A DNA stretch of 64,000 bases from Symsagittifera roscoffensis (taxonomy: Eukaryota; Xenacoelomorpha; Acoela; Convolutidae). The stretch is taken from positions 65,524,471 through 65,588,470 of the forward strand of contig NC_087063.1 of NCBI RefSeq assembly GCF_963678635.1. Reading direction: 5' to 3'. Below the pieces are notes generated by a model. The model did no database searches and had not been told where the DNA came from. It saw only the letters and a list, made by a program, of their open reading frames with translations. Shown piece after piece: positions 1 to 9,186 of the stretch. How positions within the stretch are numbered: position 1 is the stretch's first letter; each line of letters starts with the position of its first letter. Made by a program: the position numbers and the translations under genes.

Positions 1-557
1 TTTGGAGTCAAGTTTCGCAACACCTCCGAGTACAACGACAGAAATGAATTAAAAAACAATTTTAAAAAACTATCAGGAAAAAACATCGAATCTCGAAGTT
101 TAAAAGCTATTGAGCAGTCGCATTTGGTCGCAATAAAGGTTAAAAACATTTTTCTTTTAAGCCTTTTATTGGTAAGTCTTCTGAATATTTTGGAAAAATC
201 ACAAAAAACGTCATTTTTCTAGAACTACAGAATATTGAAGAGGCATAAGTGGAAACAGTATTTGCAACTCTTGAGAGTATCCTGACAAAGCTTCACTACA
301 GAGATAGGCCATTCAAAATTTGTTAAATTAATTACTTTTACGCTCTTTGAACACTTTTAATCAGACTTGAAAATTTCACATCTCCGAAACTAAAAATATT
401 TGAGCAATCTCATTTAAACGTAAGCATGCGGAACTGTCTTTTTCCTTCATATTTAGAATGGAAAATGAGAACGGAATTGCTTTCTCGTGTCCAGTTACCA
501 TCTTGTGTGTGTTGATCCTACCGGTAGAGTGCTCCGTGCTATAGTTTCAGATAAGTA
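1..557. other. No recognisable gene; degenerate AT-rich sequence
   Basis: Frame 1 is open from the window edge to a stop near 222 but matches nothing I know and has no start in view. A GGTAAGT donor-like string occurs near 170. Two related but diverged segments occur around 85-130 and 375-425, each with a TTGAGCA...CATTT core, which suggests old repeats. The stretch from 473 to 544 is a dispersed repeat listed separately. I see no promoter, RNA gene or other clear feature here. Confidence 0.4.
473..544 (+). repeat. Dispersed 70-bp repeat, copy 1
   Basis: Begins GGAATTGCTTTCTCGTGTCC and ends near GTGCTATA. A copy about 90 percent identical lies at 21,898-21,968, right beside the 5' truncation point of Penelope-like element 1. 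Two copies 21 kb apart, both next to retroelement debris, suggest a fragment of one larger dispersed family. It has no coding sign. Confidence 0.75.
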
Positions 558-1094
558 TTGAATTTCGAGGTAGCCGTGGTTGCCTCTTGTCTCAAATATT
601 ATCATCACCTCTTGTTGCAAATTGTTGGAGCCAGCTCCTTAGCCCAAGCAATTGATTCTTTGGACGAGGACGAAAATAGAGAAGTGAGGAAAGAGGTCTA
701 CGCGTACTCTGGACTCAGTCTCAATTTCCGCAACATCTTCTACGACAAAAAGGCGATCAACTTCATCACTCTCCCACGAAACTGCAACAAGAACATTGTC
801 CTGTGGCACGATCTAATTAACAACTCGATGACCGATCATAAGAACAACGACGGGGAACCACTCTCTGTTCTGAGATCAATTCCCAATTTGTACGCTATCA
901 TCTACTGCCATAGGTGGGGAGCAACAAATATATTCGAGCATCTGCTAGAACTGAACATCACAGTCATTGACGTAACGAAACATATTCTCACAAAGACAGA
1001 GCAAATAAACAACACCATAAAAGCGAAGTACAAGAAGCTACATCAATCGCACGATCAAGAACTCCGGTCATTAGCTGTAGTTCTTCACTATTAA
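558..1094 (+). pseudogene. SGNH/GDSL-hydrolase-like fragment
   Basis: The 178-codon open frame starts just after a stop and has no ATG at its head, so it is a fragment or a lost exon. Near its start is GASSL, where a GDSL-type block I is expected. About 30 residues later comes SGLSL, in the place of a block II glycine. A hydrophobic strand then leads to IVLWHDLINNS, where the GxND block would be. These are the spacings of the SGNH fold, but the nucleophile motif is not canonical and no catalytic DxxH is seen, so activity is unlikely. It lies 390 bp upstream of a CR1-like LINE on the same strand. Esterase domains occur in some CR1-type and other retroelements, so it may be element-derived. The fold assignment is an inference from motif spacing. 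Confidence 0.4.
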
Positions 1095-1194
1095 CCAAGA
1101 CTTAATCTCATCCTACGGCAGAGATCGAAACAACCGAAACCTTCAAAGAGCAGAAGGCGAGCAAAACAAAACGAGCAATAGGTCGGTACCCCTG

Positions 1195-1475
1195 TTTTAA
1201 AAGTCGGTCTTTTCAAACCTTGTGTACTCCTCGAGTCCCTGACTCAGAGTCCAAGGGAAATATTAAGTCCATAACTGTAAGTCCATCTTTCCAAATCTTG
1301 TGTACTCCTTGAGTCCTCTGACTCAGAGTCCAAGGGAAACCCTAGTCCATAAATCTTAAGTCCAAAATCATAACTTGTGTACTCCTCGAATCCCTGACTC
1401 AGAGTCCAAGGCAACTCTTAATACATCCAAATCTTGGGTACTACTCGAGTCTCTGACTCAGAGTCCAGGTAAGGA
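1195..1475 (+). repeat. 78-bp minisatellite, four units, upstream of LINE-1 ORF1
   Basis: Four imperfect units start their shared core CTTGTGTACTCC at 1219, 1297, 1374 and 1433, giving spacings of 78, 77 and 59 bp. Each unit contains GACTCAGAGTC, a perfect palindrome with one central base. The array ends only a few bases before the ORF1 ATG at 1481, so it sits where a LINE 5' UTR would be. Tandem promoter monomers are known in some LINEs such as mouse L1; a promoter role here is only inferred. Confidence 0.85.
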
Positions 1476-1480
1476 ATACC

Positions 1481-2346
1481 ATGACTAAAAACTGTAAGTC
1501 ATGTAAGCAGAAAATGGTCCGAACGATCCTGTTTATCAATGCGTAGCTTGTAGCGCTAACCTTCATCTGACCACTAGCTGCACAGGCTTAACACCAGTTG
1601 CAGTGAATGGTATTAAAGATTTAGGAACGCGGGCAATGCTGCTATGTTCGTCATGCCATGAAAACAATGTACGTGATCGGTTCATTCGGAACTTCACACA
1701 AAGCAAACTGACCGAAAAGCTGGAAGAATTAGACATAAATGAAAAACTTCTAAACATGGAAAACAGATTAACTCAAATCGTTGAGAAGAAAGTTGACGAA
1801 GCACTGAGGAACACCTGTGAGAAAGTGGAAAAGACATATAGTACTGTTCTGACAGGAAACAACAAGAATGCTGTACCAAAAGAACAGCAAAATCGAACAA
1901 ATCACAACATCAATCAATGCATCCGAATACAGGGGATTGCCGAAGATCCCCAAAAATCGAAAGCTGAGAACCTTGTCCCAACAAACGAGGAAGTCAAGAA
2001 GATTCTAGAGATTGTTGATGTACAACCAAACATCGTTGAAATGAAACGCCTGGGAAAGTTCGATGAAAAGCGAACGAAACCCAGAACCCTTCTGTTGACC
2101 GTGGCCAACCATCATGAGGCAAGATTAGTTCTGGCGAAAAGTTTAGAAAAAAGAACCCAATTGTCTGAAAGGAAAATCTTTCTCTCACCTGCCCTGACCA
2201 AGGAGGACGCAGCTAAAGAAAATCAAATCCTCAAAAAGCGACGTGAACTTATAACTGAAGGCGTTCCAAAAGAGAAGTTACGGATAAGAAACTTGGAGTT
2301 GTTCAATGACAACGTAAAAGTAGAGCTCAATGAAAGCGGCCCGTGA
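1481..2346 (+). pseudogene. LINE-1 ORF1 with PHD-like zinc finger
   Basis: An ATG at 1481 opens MTKNCKSCKQK, giving the first CxxC of a PHD-like finger. The frame then shifts near 1511 beside an A run. In the new frame follow QCVACSANLHL and a Cys, then LLCSSC, completing a C2-C2-H-C-C2 pattern. After a charged helical stretch likely to form a coiled coil (near 1690-1830) comes an RRM-like region with CIRIQGI, then VEMKRLGKF and a basic tail. This is the layout of CR1-type ORF1 proteins, which bind the element RNA. The long downstream frame has no proper ATG (its first candidate is GTG at 1603), which supports 1481 as the true start. It ends in TGA, and ORF2 continues in the same frame. Confidence 0.75.
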
Positions 2347-2355
2347 CTAGGGGCC
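2338..2355 (+). promoter_or_regulatory. Candidate stop-codon readthrough signal between LINE-1 ORF1 and ORF2
   Basis: ORF1 ends with TGA at 2344-2346, followed directly by CTAG. UGA-CUA is the best known leaky stop context in animals. The stop lies in the 8-nt loop of a potential hairpin, GGCCC (2338-2342) with GGGCC (2351-2355). ORF2 continues in the same frame with no ATG before its endonuclease motifs, so readthrough would give a fused ORF1-ORF2 protein. Reinitiation is the alternative. The motif and frame are seen; the function is inferred. Confidence 0.5.
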
Positions 2356-4117
2356 TTTCTAAGCGTACTTCAAATAAATGCCAGAAGTCTCATAAACTTC
2401 GAACGTCGAGCCAAACTCTCTACTGCTGTTACATCTGGTAATTACAGTATAATCTGCATTTGTGAAACCTGGCTAAATAATCAAATAGAATCCTCTGAAT
2501 TAATGCTACATGATTATAATATCTATAGATCAGACAGAGAAAGAGTGAATGATACAAACAAACACGGCGGCAGTCTCATTGCTGTAAAGAATACATTCGC
2601 ATGTGAAAAACTTACTGTAGATCTGCCTGACAGCTGTGTTTCATGCAAAATTGATATATCCGGCCAGGAGTTGATATTCTGTGTCTTTTATAACCCCCCT
2701 AAATCAAGTCCCTACAGGTACTTGTCTGAAGATTTTAACAAAATATTGAATGCCTTTCCAACCTCGTCATCCCTTATCGTTTGTGGTGACATCAACTTCC
2801 CAGAAACAAATTGGCCGTCCCTAACAAGTGCCAGTGAAGAGGAACAGGAGGTAGTTGATGCCTTTGACGCAAAATTCTTCAGACAAACAGTTAACTTCTC
2901 TACATGCGGAAAAAACTTGTTGGATGTAGCCTTTCATAGAAATTGTCTCGTACATGCTCAAAGGGATGAATTCTTCGATAAACAATATGACTGTTCAGAT
3001 CATCAATCAAGAAACCTCACAGTCGAAATAGAACACCAAGAAGCCAAACCGGTCATTGACAAATATAGAAGCTTCGGTAAAGCTGACTTCGAAGGTATAA
3101 ACAACGCTATGGCTGATAAAGTTTTCAATCCAATATGCTACACAAATATAGATAAAACCTGCCAAGAGCTATATGATTACTTTGAAAATTTGTTAGAAAT
3201 CTATGTGCCTCGAAGAACTGCGCATCGACAGCAGTTACCATCATGGATAACCCAAAGCACATCAAACCTCATGAAAAAGCTTAACACCCAAAAAAACTAC
3301 TCACTTCGAAACCAACAAGCTACCGCAAACGTCAAGTTGCACTAATGGAAAATGTAGTAATCCAGTCCAGTGAAAATGATCGATTAAACTATCAGAACAA
3401 ACTTCTGAGTACAAGAAACACAGATATCATTTACAAGCACCTGAAAAGTCTCAACAAATCTGCATCACTGCCAAAAATATTGATAAGCGATGACACCACT
3501 GTTTCCAGCCTGGAAGAAAAGGTGAATCTGCTCAACGAACTTTTTCACTCAGTATTCTCGCAAAAAATAAAATTTAACATTAAAGAGGTTGAGTGTGACA
3601 ATCCACAGATCATAACTTTCAGCATATCTCATACAACTATAACAGAAATCTTGATGACCATTGACGTTACCAAGTCTAGAGGACCCAACGGCCTGCCTCC
3701 AATTTTCTTCCAACAAACAGCCACCAACATGGCAAATGCCTTGCAGGTAATTTTCAAGAACATCAAGAGATTGAGAAAAATACCTAGTTGCTGGAAGACG
3801 GCAGCGATCTCCCCAATATTCAAAAAAGGAGACAGACGTAATGTGGAAAATTGGCGTCCAATTTCACTACTCAACATAGACAGCAAAATCTTAGAGAAAT
3901 GCATCTACGGACCTCTCTACTCGCTTTTTGAACGTGTCCTTTCAAAACATCAACATGGTTTTGTCAAAGGGAAATCAGTGGCCACGAATATGCTATCATT
4001 CCTGAGTAAAATTTACAGAGCACTAGACAAAAACCCAGCAGATGACGTTGTCGCTTATTATATGGACTTCTCAAAAGCTTTTGACAAGGTGCCGCAGCTT
4101 GAATCAAGAAATGCAAA
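2347..4117 (+). pseudogene. LINE-1 ORF2: endonuclease plus truncated reverse transcriptase
   Basis: Directly after the ORF1 stop and in the same frame the sequence reads INARSL and then CETWL, the N and E motifs of the APE-type endonuclease. It continues with GGSLIAV, VCGDINFPETNW (the GD-N block), LLDVAF and SDHQ near 3000, completing the nuclease. A frameshift just before 3324 moves the reading into a second frame (SYRKRQVALMEN...). That frame carries the RT: SRGPNGLPP, WKTAAISPIFKKGD, NWRPISLLNIDSKILEK, QHGF and then MDFSKAFDKVP, which includes the first catalytic Asp. The frame ends soon after, at 4121, and the RT is truncated. This would be the target-nicking and reverse-transcribing enzyme of the element. 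The motif wording fits the CR1/Jockey group; the exact clade is not settled. Confidence 0.85.
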
Positions 4118-4314
4118 GTGATTCCCATCCAAATCTCAGATGAAATTCATCTTTAAACTCTGATTTGTTAAGGGAAAAATTGTATCTTGTTAAGGGTAGC
4201 ACGCTTAGCCATTTCGATGCTCCTTTCTGCGACTCAAGATTTATTGTCAGGTTTTTTTTCTGATGAGCAATTTTTCATAATTTTAGCCTTTTTTTGAGAG
4301 TGTGATGTTCTTTT
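4118..4314 (-). repeat. 1.3-kb repeat unit 1, left part before the copia insertion
   Basis: Starts GTGATTCCCATCC, as do the later units at 10,304, 11,611 and 12,918, and runs to the left copia LTR. Its continuation is at 9,187-10,303. On the minus strand it encodes the 5' part of the RT-element fragment (ending ...LRFGWES), cut at 4118 by the join with LINE-1. The last five bases, CTTTT, are the left copy of the copia target-site duplication. Confidence 0.85.
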
Positions 4315-4652
4315 TGTTGAGGACAGACGAGCTCAATGCCAGACTAGTGAAATACCAGACCAAACTCAAGGTCAGACTTGAGCAATAGAAACCTAATTAA
4401 AGGTCAACTGGTATAAAACTCAATGCACTCAGACAAGGTCAACTGGTCTGCTGGTATTTGATAAACTAATTAATTAACTGGTAATTAATTAACTGGTACT
4501 ATTTGATGCTCAGTTTGTCGTGTCATTTTATAAACACAATCTCAATTCATTCTTCAACAATCAGTATCTCTTCTCTCTCCTCAGTTGAAACCTCAGATAA
4601 CTCTCAAACCTCTATCCCCTAGTCCTACTTGCTCTAACTCTGAATCTTAACA
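4315..4652 (+). repeat. Copia 5' LTR
   Basis: 338 bp, TG...CA bounded. A TATAAAA box at 4412-4418 is the likely core promoter. Just after it are repeated short motifs, AACTGGTA-type strings and a tandem TAATTAATTAACTGG, which could be enhancer elements. No AATAAA polyadenylation signal is obvious. It matches the 3' LTR at 8849-9186 over its full length by eye. Confidence 0.97.
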
Positions 4653-4666
4653 GGTTATGGGCCCAG
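4653..4666 (+). promoter_or_regulatory. Copia primer-binding site matching the initiator tRNA-Met anticodon arm
   Basis: GGTTATGGGCCCAG starts at the base after the LTR. It is the reverse complement of CTGGGCCCATAACC, the anticodon stem-loop of eukaryotic initiator tRNA-Met, not of the tRNA 3' end. This implies priming by a cleaved half-tRNA, as established for Drosophila copia. The match covers 14 nt. Confidence 0.9.
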
Positions 4667-4749
4667 ATTTCTAAACTTTTTGATTTAATAATTATTTGAT
4701 TTCTGTCAGAGTTTTTTTTAGCTTTTATCTAGCCTTTAGCAAAGCAGAG

Positions 4750-7700
4750 ATGGACTTGAAACTGGCTGGATTCAGTGGAAAGTCTGAAGATTTTCCAGCT
4801 TGGTCGACGAAGTTTGTGGCACTGATGCATACCAAAGGCCTGTTCAGGACTGTGATGGGCAATGACGATCTACCAGAAGCTGAACCTACGCTACCTGAGA
4901 ATCCGAATGCTGACCAGATGACGGCGTACAACACCAAGATGCAGGAGCGAGCTGTGCTGATCCAGCAGAGGAAAGACAACCGAAACACAGTGTGGTCACA
5001 TCTAGCTCTGGTCCTGAACAACACCACACTGATGTACATCAAGAACGACTGCGTGGCTGCGGATGGCTATGGCGATGGGACGAAGGCCTGGAGACTGCTG
5101 CAAGAGAAGTTTTGCAGTGTGGAGAGGCCTACAGTGGTCAGTCTAGTAGGCCAGCTTGCGAAGCTGCGCCTAGGATCAGAGGAGGATCTCGATGACTACT
5201 TCGTTCGAAGTCAAGAGCTGATGACGCGGCTGAGTGAAGCTGGGGAAGCAATTACGGACACACTCTTCAATGCGCTCGTGATCAACGGACTGCCTGACAG
5301 CTTTGAGCATTTCGTGGTGCAGGAGAGCTTCCAGCCGGCCAAGACTTTTACAGAGCTGAGAACGAGGTTGAGGAACTATGATGACTCGAGACGAGCTCGA
5401 TGTGGAGAGAAGACTGGGAATGGACACATAGCTATGCAAGCTGTGAGGAAGAAGAAAGGAGCGTCGGGTGGTGGCTGTTTTGTGTGCGGTCAGAAGGGTC
5501 ATTTGGCAAGAGATTGCAGATCCAGAAGTGACAGTGGTCAATCTGGTGCTCGAGGCAGTGGCTCGAATGAAGCAAGTGGTCCAACTTCAAGGAAGCAAGG
5601 GTGCTTCAAGTGTGGACAACAAGGACACTTTGCAAGGGACTGCAAGCAGGCAAAGACAGGGTTCTTCAGTTGTTGTGCAACAACCTCAATGAAGGGAGAT
5701 GATCTCATTGTGGATACGGGATGCACCGATCATGTAGTGCGCGACAAGGCTGTCTTCTCAAGCTTTGAGAAATGGGATGAGGGGACAACAGTTGAGAATC
5801 CGAACGGTACAATATCAAAGATTGAGGGCATAGGCTCGGTGGAAGTGGACATACGAGACTGTCAAGATGTGACGAGGAGCTACACTTTCCACAATGTGCT
5901 GTTTGTGCCGAGCTACAACGTGAATCTGATGAGTGTGAGCTCAGCAATAGCTAGAGGGTCTAGTTTCAGCTTTACATCAGACTCTTCTCATCTTGTGGCA
6001 CCGGATGGTCGACGGCTACCAGTGAAGCAGCGCGGCAAGCTTTTCTTCCTGGAGTGCAAGTTCAAGAGGAACGCGATGACTCTAGCTACGAAAGCGAAGT
6101 TGGAGACAAGTAGTGCAATGCTGTGGCACCGAAGGCTGGGGCATCTCAACAAGCATGATCTAATATCAGTTGTTGATGTCGGCGAGCTAGGGTTCTGCGA
6201 AGTGTGCACAGCTTCGAAGATGCACGAAGTAGCAATGCCAAAGAAGACAGAGAACAGGGCAACTGAAGTGGGGCAGCGGGTCTTCAGCGACATCCAGGGA
6301 CCATTTGAAGTTGCGAGCATGCATGGAGCGCGCTATGCCGTGAGCTTCATTGATGACTTCAGCCGTCTGGCAGTGGTCAAGTACCTGGTTAAGAAGAGCG
6401 ATACTCTTTCGAAGTTCAAAGACTTTGTAGCTGAGCACGGAACACCGAAGTGCTTGAGAACTGACAACGGAGGTGAGTATTCGTCGAATGCTTTTCGGAT
6501 GTTCTGTAGAGAAATGCAGGTGAAACAGGAGTTTACAGTACCTAATACTCCGCAACAGAATGGCGTGGCAGAGAGGTACAACAGGGTGATAACTGAGATG
6601 ACTCGATGTCTACTGGCCGATGCAAAGCTCTCAAAGATGTTCTGGGTACGAGCAATGTCAACGGCAGTCAGGGTTCGCAACTTGTGTCCTACATCCAGCA
6701 ATGAGCATCGCATTTCATCAATGGAGATGCATTATGGGAAGCCATCGAAAGTCAACTACCTGCGAGTGTTCGGATGCCTGGCGTACTACCTGGACAGAGG
6801 AAACCGGCGGAAACTGGATCCGAAAGGCAAGAAGAGCAAGTTCATTGGTTATGACGAGGAGAGCAAAGCCTACTTGCTGATGGACCTGGAGACAAAGCGA
6901 GTGGTACGAGCAAGAAGCGTGACGTTCAATGAAGACATCATTCCAGACGACTTTCTGGTAGACAGTGAGCAGTCACAAACACTGGGTCTATCAATCGAGG
7001 GATGCATTGATGTAGAGGAAACTAGCACGAAGGCCATCACTGAGTCTACCAATAAAGCGAATGATAGTGGAGCAGCAGCTTCAGTGGGGGTTACGGAAGA
7101 TGACTCAGTCGAGACTGAAGAATTGGAACCACCTTCCACAGAGCCTCCAGAGCAGAGGCCAACAGAGATTCCAGAGCAGCGGTCAACTAGAACGCGGAAC
7201 CCTCCCATCCGATACGGACTGGCTTACACTCATGCTTCAGTGATAGCACAAGAGCCAAGAAGCTACTTGGAAGCAGTATCTGGACCAGAAAGGGAGCAGT
7301 GGCTAGCAGCTATGGCTTTGGAGGTGCAGTCACTGAAGGCAATGGGCACCTGGACACTTGTTGATAGACCAAATTCTCGCAAGGTCATTCCTGGACGCTG
7401 GGTGCTTGCTGTGAAGAGAGATGCAATGGGACAAGTGGAGCGGTTTAAAGCCAGATACGTGGTGAAGGGTTTTATGCAAGTGGAAGGACTGGACTTCAAT
7501 GAGACCTTTGCGCCAACCTGTAAACCAGAAACAAAGAGAATACTACTGGCTTTGGGAGCGCAAGATGATCTTGTACTTCATCAGATGGACGTGAAGTCAG
7601 CCTTCCTCAACTCGCCGTTAACAGAAACTGTGTATATGGAACAGCCCGAGGGGTTCAGCAGCGGGGACAACCAAGTGTGTTTGCTACAACGCAGTATCTA

Positions 7701-8841
7701 TGGGCTGAAGCAGGCAGGAAGGGACTGGTACCAGACGCTGAGCACGTTTCTTCTGGAGACTGGTTTCACTCGAAGCACCAATGACTTCTGTTTGTTCACG
7801 ATGAGGGGAATGGATGATGCTATGATCTATGTTCTAGTATGGGTGGATGATATCATCATTGGCTGCAAACTGCAAGCAGAAGTTGACAGGGTGAGGGACC
7901 GATTCACTGACCGATTCAAGATGGATGATCGCGGTCCATTAGCCTGGTTTTTGAAAATGCAGGTCAAACGGGCACCTGGTTCTGTCACTGTGAATCAGTC
8001 TCGCTACATTGAAGACTGCTTGGAGCGCTTTGGGTTGGCTGACTGCAAACCAGTAGGGACACCAGCTGATATCAGCACTCAGTTGACGAAGAAGGACTGC
8101 CCTGGAGCGGGCTCAGAAGAAGCAGTGGCAATGCAGCGTGAGGACTACAGAGGCATAGTGGGCTCGTTATTGTACATAGCCAAGCAAACGAGGCCAGACA
8201 TCCTAGCTACTGTGACTCAACTTTCACGGTTTCTGGAGAATCCTGGGAGAACACACTGGGTGGCTGCTAAGAGAGTACTGCGATACCTGAAAGGAACCAA
8301 AGATCTGGAGCTGTGCTACATCAAAGATCCTGATGGGTTCAACCTTTATGGTTCAGCAGATGCTGACTGGGCTGGTGACGTTGATGACAGAAGGTCAACA
8401 ACAGGCTACAGTTTTCATGTGCAGCGGTCAGGAGCAGCAATCAGCTGGAGTACCAAGAAGCAACCTACTGCAGCAATATCTACCAGCGAAGCTGAGTATC
8501 AAGCAATGGCAGCGGCTGTTCAGGAAGGCCTCTACTTACGATCCCTACTCAATGAGATGGATATGACGTGTGATGGTCCAACTGTGATCAACGAGGACAA
8601 CCAGAGCTGCATCAAGATGTGCAAAAATCCCGTAATGCAGAAGCGTACAAAGCACATTGATGTCAAGTATCACTTTGTCCGAGAGCGGGTCGAGGATGGA
8701 ACATTTGCGCTCGAGTACTGTCCAACCGAAAACATGGAGGCTGACTTGTTGACGAAATCCCTGAGCAAGGCAAAGGTGGATCAACATCGTCGAACGCTGA
8801 TGGGTTGCAGCCTGACATTGGACAAAGCCAATTCAGCCTGA
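4750..8841 (+). CDS. Copia Gag-Pol polyprotein
   Basis: 1,363 residues from the first ATG of the frame (4750); the longer open frame upstream has only non-ATG codons. The N-terminal Gag (about 1-230) is followed by two CCHC zinc knuckles, CFVCGQKGHLARDC (from 243) and CFKCGQQGHFARDC (from 285), which bind RNA. The aspartic protease motif VDTGC has its Asp at 322. Integrase has an HHCC finger (HRRLGH from 460, CEVC from 483) and a D514, D572, E608 triad with the usual 35-residue spacing. Reverse transcriptase carries WVDD (Asp 1033 and 1034); the usual Tyr of YVDD is Trp here. RNase H follows, with SADADWAGD, and the protein ends after ADLLTKSL. All domains are present and in copia order with no stop or frameshift, so it could make functional particles. 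One ORF implies that Gag excess would need splicing or processing, which is not visible here. Confidence 0.97.
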   Translation: MDLKLAGFSGKSEDFPAWSTKFVALMHTKGLFRTVMGNDDLPEAEPTLPENPNADQMTAYNTKMQERAVLIQQRKDNRNTVWSHLALVLNNTTLMYIKNDCVAADGYGDGTKAWRLLQEKFCSVERPTVVSLVGQLAKLRLGSEEDLDDYFVRSQELMTRLSEAGEAITDTLFNALVINGLPDSFEHFVVQESFQPAKTFTELRTRLRNYDDSRRARCGEKTGNGHIAMQAVRKKKGASGGGCFVCGQKGHLARDCRSRSDSGQSGARGSGSNEASGPTSRKQGCFKCGQQGHFARDCKQAKTGFFSCCATTSMKGDDLIVDTGCTDHVVRDKAVFSSFEKWDEGTTVENPNGTISKIEGIGSVEVDIRDCQDVTRSYTFHNVLFVPSYNVNLMSVSSAIARGSSFSFTSDSSHLVAPDGRRLPVKQRGKLFFLECKFKRNAMTLATKAKLETSSAMLWHRRLGHLNKHDLISVVDVGELGFCEVCTASKMHEVAMPKKTENRATEVGQRVFSDIQGPFEVASMHGARYAVSFIDDFSRLAVVKYLVKKSDTLSKFKDFVAEHGTPKCLRTDNGGEYSSNAFRMFCREMQVKQEFTVPNTPQQNGVAERYNRVITEMTRCLLADAKLSKMFWVRAMSTAVRVRNLCPTSSNEHRISSMEMHYGKPSKVNYLRVFGCLAYYLDRGNRRKLDPKGKKSKFIGYDEESKAYLLMDLETKRVVRARSVTFNEDIIPDDFLVDSEQSQTLGLSIEGCIDVEETSTKAITESTNKANDSGAAASVGVTEDDSVETEELEPPSTEPPEQRPTEIPEQRSTRTRNPPIRYGLAYTHASVIAQEPRSYLEAVSGPEREQWLAAMALEVQSLKAMGTWTLVDRPNSRKVIPGRWVLAVKRDAMGQVERFKARYVVKGFMQVEGLDFNETFAPTCKPETKRILLALGAQDDLVLHQMDVKSAFLNSPLTETVYMEQPEGFSSGDNQVCLLQRSIYGLKQAGRDWYQTLSTFLLETGFTRSTNDFCLFTMRGMDDAMIYVLVWVDDIIIGCKLQAEVDRVRDRFTDRFKMDDRGPLAWFLKMQVKRAPGSVTVNQSRYIEDCLERFGLADCKPVGTPADISTQLTKKDCPGAGSEEAVAMQREDYRGIVGSLLYIAKQTRPDILATVTQLSRFLENPGRTHWVAAKRVLRYLKGTKDLELCYIKDPDGFNLYGSADADWAGDVDDRRSTTGYSFHVQRSGAAISWSTKKQPTAAISTSEAEYQAMAAAVQEGLYLRSLLNEMDMTCDGPTVINEDNQSCIKMCKNPVMQKRTKHIDVKYHFVRERVEDGTFALEYCPTENMEADLLTKSLSKAKVDQHRRTLMGCSLTLDKANSA

Positions 8842-8848
8842 GTGGGGG
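8840..8848 (+). promoter_or_regulatory. Copia polypurine tract
   Basis: GAGTGGGGG lies directly before the 3' LTR and overlaps the gag-pol stop codon region. In LTR retroelements this RNase H-resistant tract primes plus-strand DNA synthesis. Its position against the LTR is exact. Confidence 0.85.
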
Positions 8849-9186
8849 TGTTGAGGACAGACGAGCTCAATGCCAGACTAGTGAAATACCAGACCAAACT
8901 CAAGGTCAGACTTGAGCAATAGAAACCTAATTAAAGGTCAACTGGTATAAAACTCAATGCACTCAGACAAGGTCAACTGGTCTGCTGGTATTTGATAAAC
9001 TAATTAATTAACTGGTAATTAATTAACTGGTACTATTTGATGCTCAGTTTGTCGTGTCATTTTATAAACACAATCTCAATTCATTCTTCAACAATCAGTA
9101 TCTCTTCTCTCTCCTCAGTTGAAACCTCAGATAACTCTCAAACCTCTATCCCCTAGTCCTACTTGCTCTAACTCTGAATCTTAACA
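8849..9186 (+). repeat. Copia 3' LTR
   Basis: 338 bp, identical by eye to the 5' LTR, with TATAAAA at 8946-8952. It is followed by the second CTTTT target copy (9187-9191) and then the continuation of the interrupted 1.3-kb repeat (TTCCCAGTTTTGATG...). Confidence 0.97.

Larger units (their letters stand above)
1195..4117 (+). mobile_element. LINE-1: CR1/Jockey-like non-LTR retrotransposon, 3'-truncated
   Basis: Order: tandem 5' leader, PHD-type ORF1, then ORF2 with an apurinic-like endonuclease and reverse transcriptase. The RT reading breaks off just after FSKAFDKVP, and sequence of the 1.3-kb repeat begins at 4118. The YADD palm motif, thumb and 3' tail are therefore missing. LINE copies are usually truncated at the 5' end, so loss of the 3' half implies later deletion or replacement by the repeat. 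At least two frameshifts, in ORF1 and ORF2, show that the copy is dead. Confidence 0.85.
4315..9186 (+). mobile_element. Complete Ty1/copia LTR retrotransposon
   Basis: 4,872 bp, with 338-bp LTRs that look identical, each starting TGTTGAGG and ending TTAACA. Flanking 5-bp duplications are CTTTT (4310-4314 and 9187-9191). The empty site GTTCTTTTTCCCAG can be read in the neighbouring repeat units, for example near 10,490, which confirms the insertion point. Primer-binding site, a single uninterrupted gag-pol ORF and a polypurine tract are all present. Identical LTRs, an open frame and a clean duplication indicate a recent insertion that may still be competent. Its domain order (protease, integrase, RT, RNase H) is that of copia, not Ty3. 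Confidence 0.97.

Noticed and set aside
1195-1475. CRISPR array
   Set aside because: Units are degenerate and contiguous, with no constant spacers, in an animal genome.
1467-1476. CCAGGTAAGG as a splice donor
   Set aside because: It lies in the minisatellite just before a LINE ORF1; no exon evidence.
4696-4749. Upstream extension of the copia ORF
   Set aside because: It opens with a non-ATG codon; the first ATG in frame is at 4750 and fits the Gag N-terminus.
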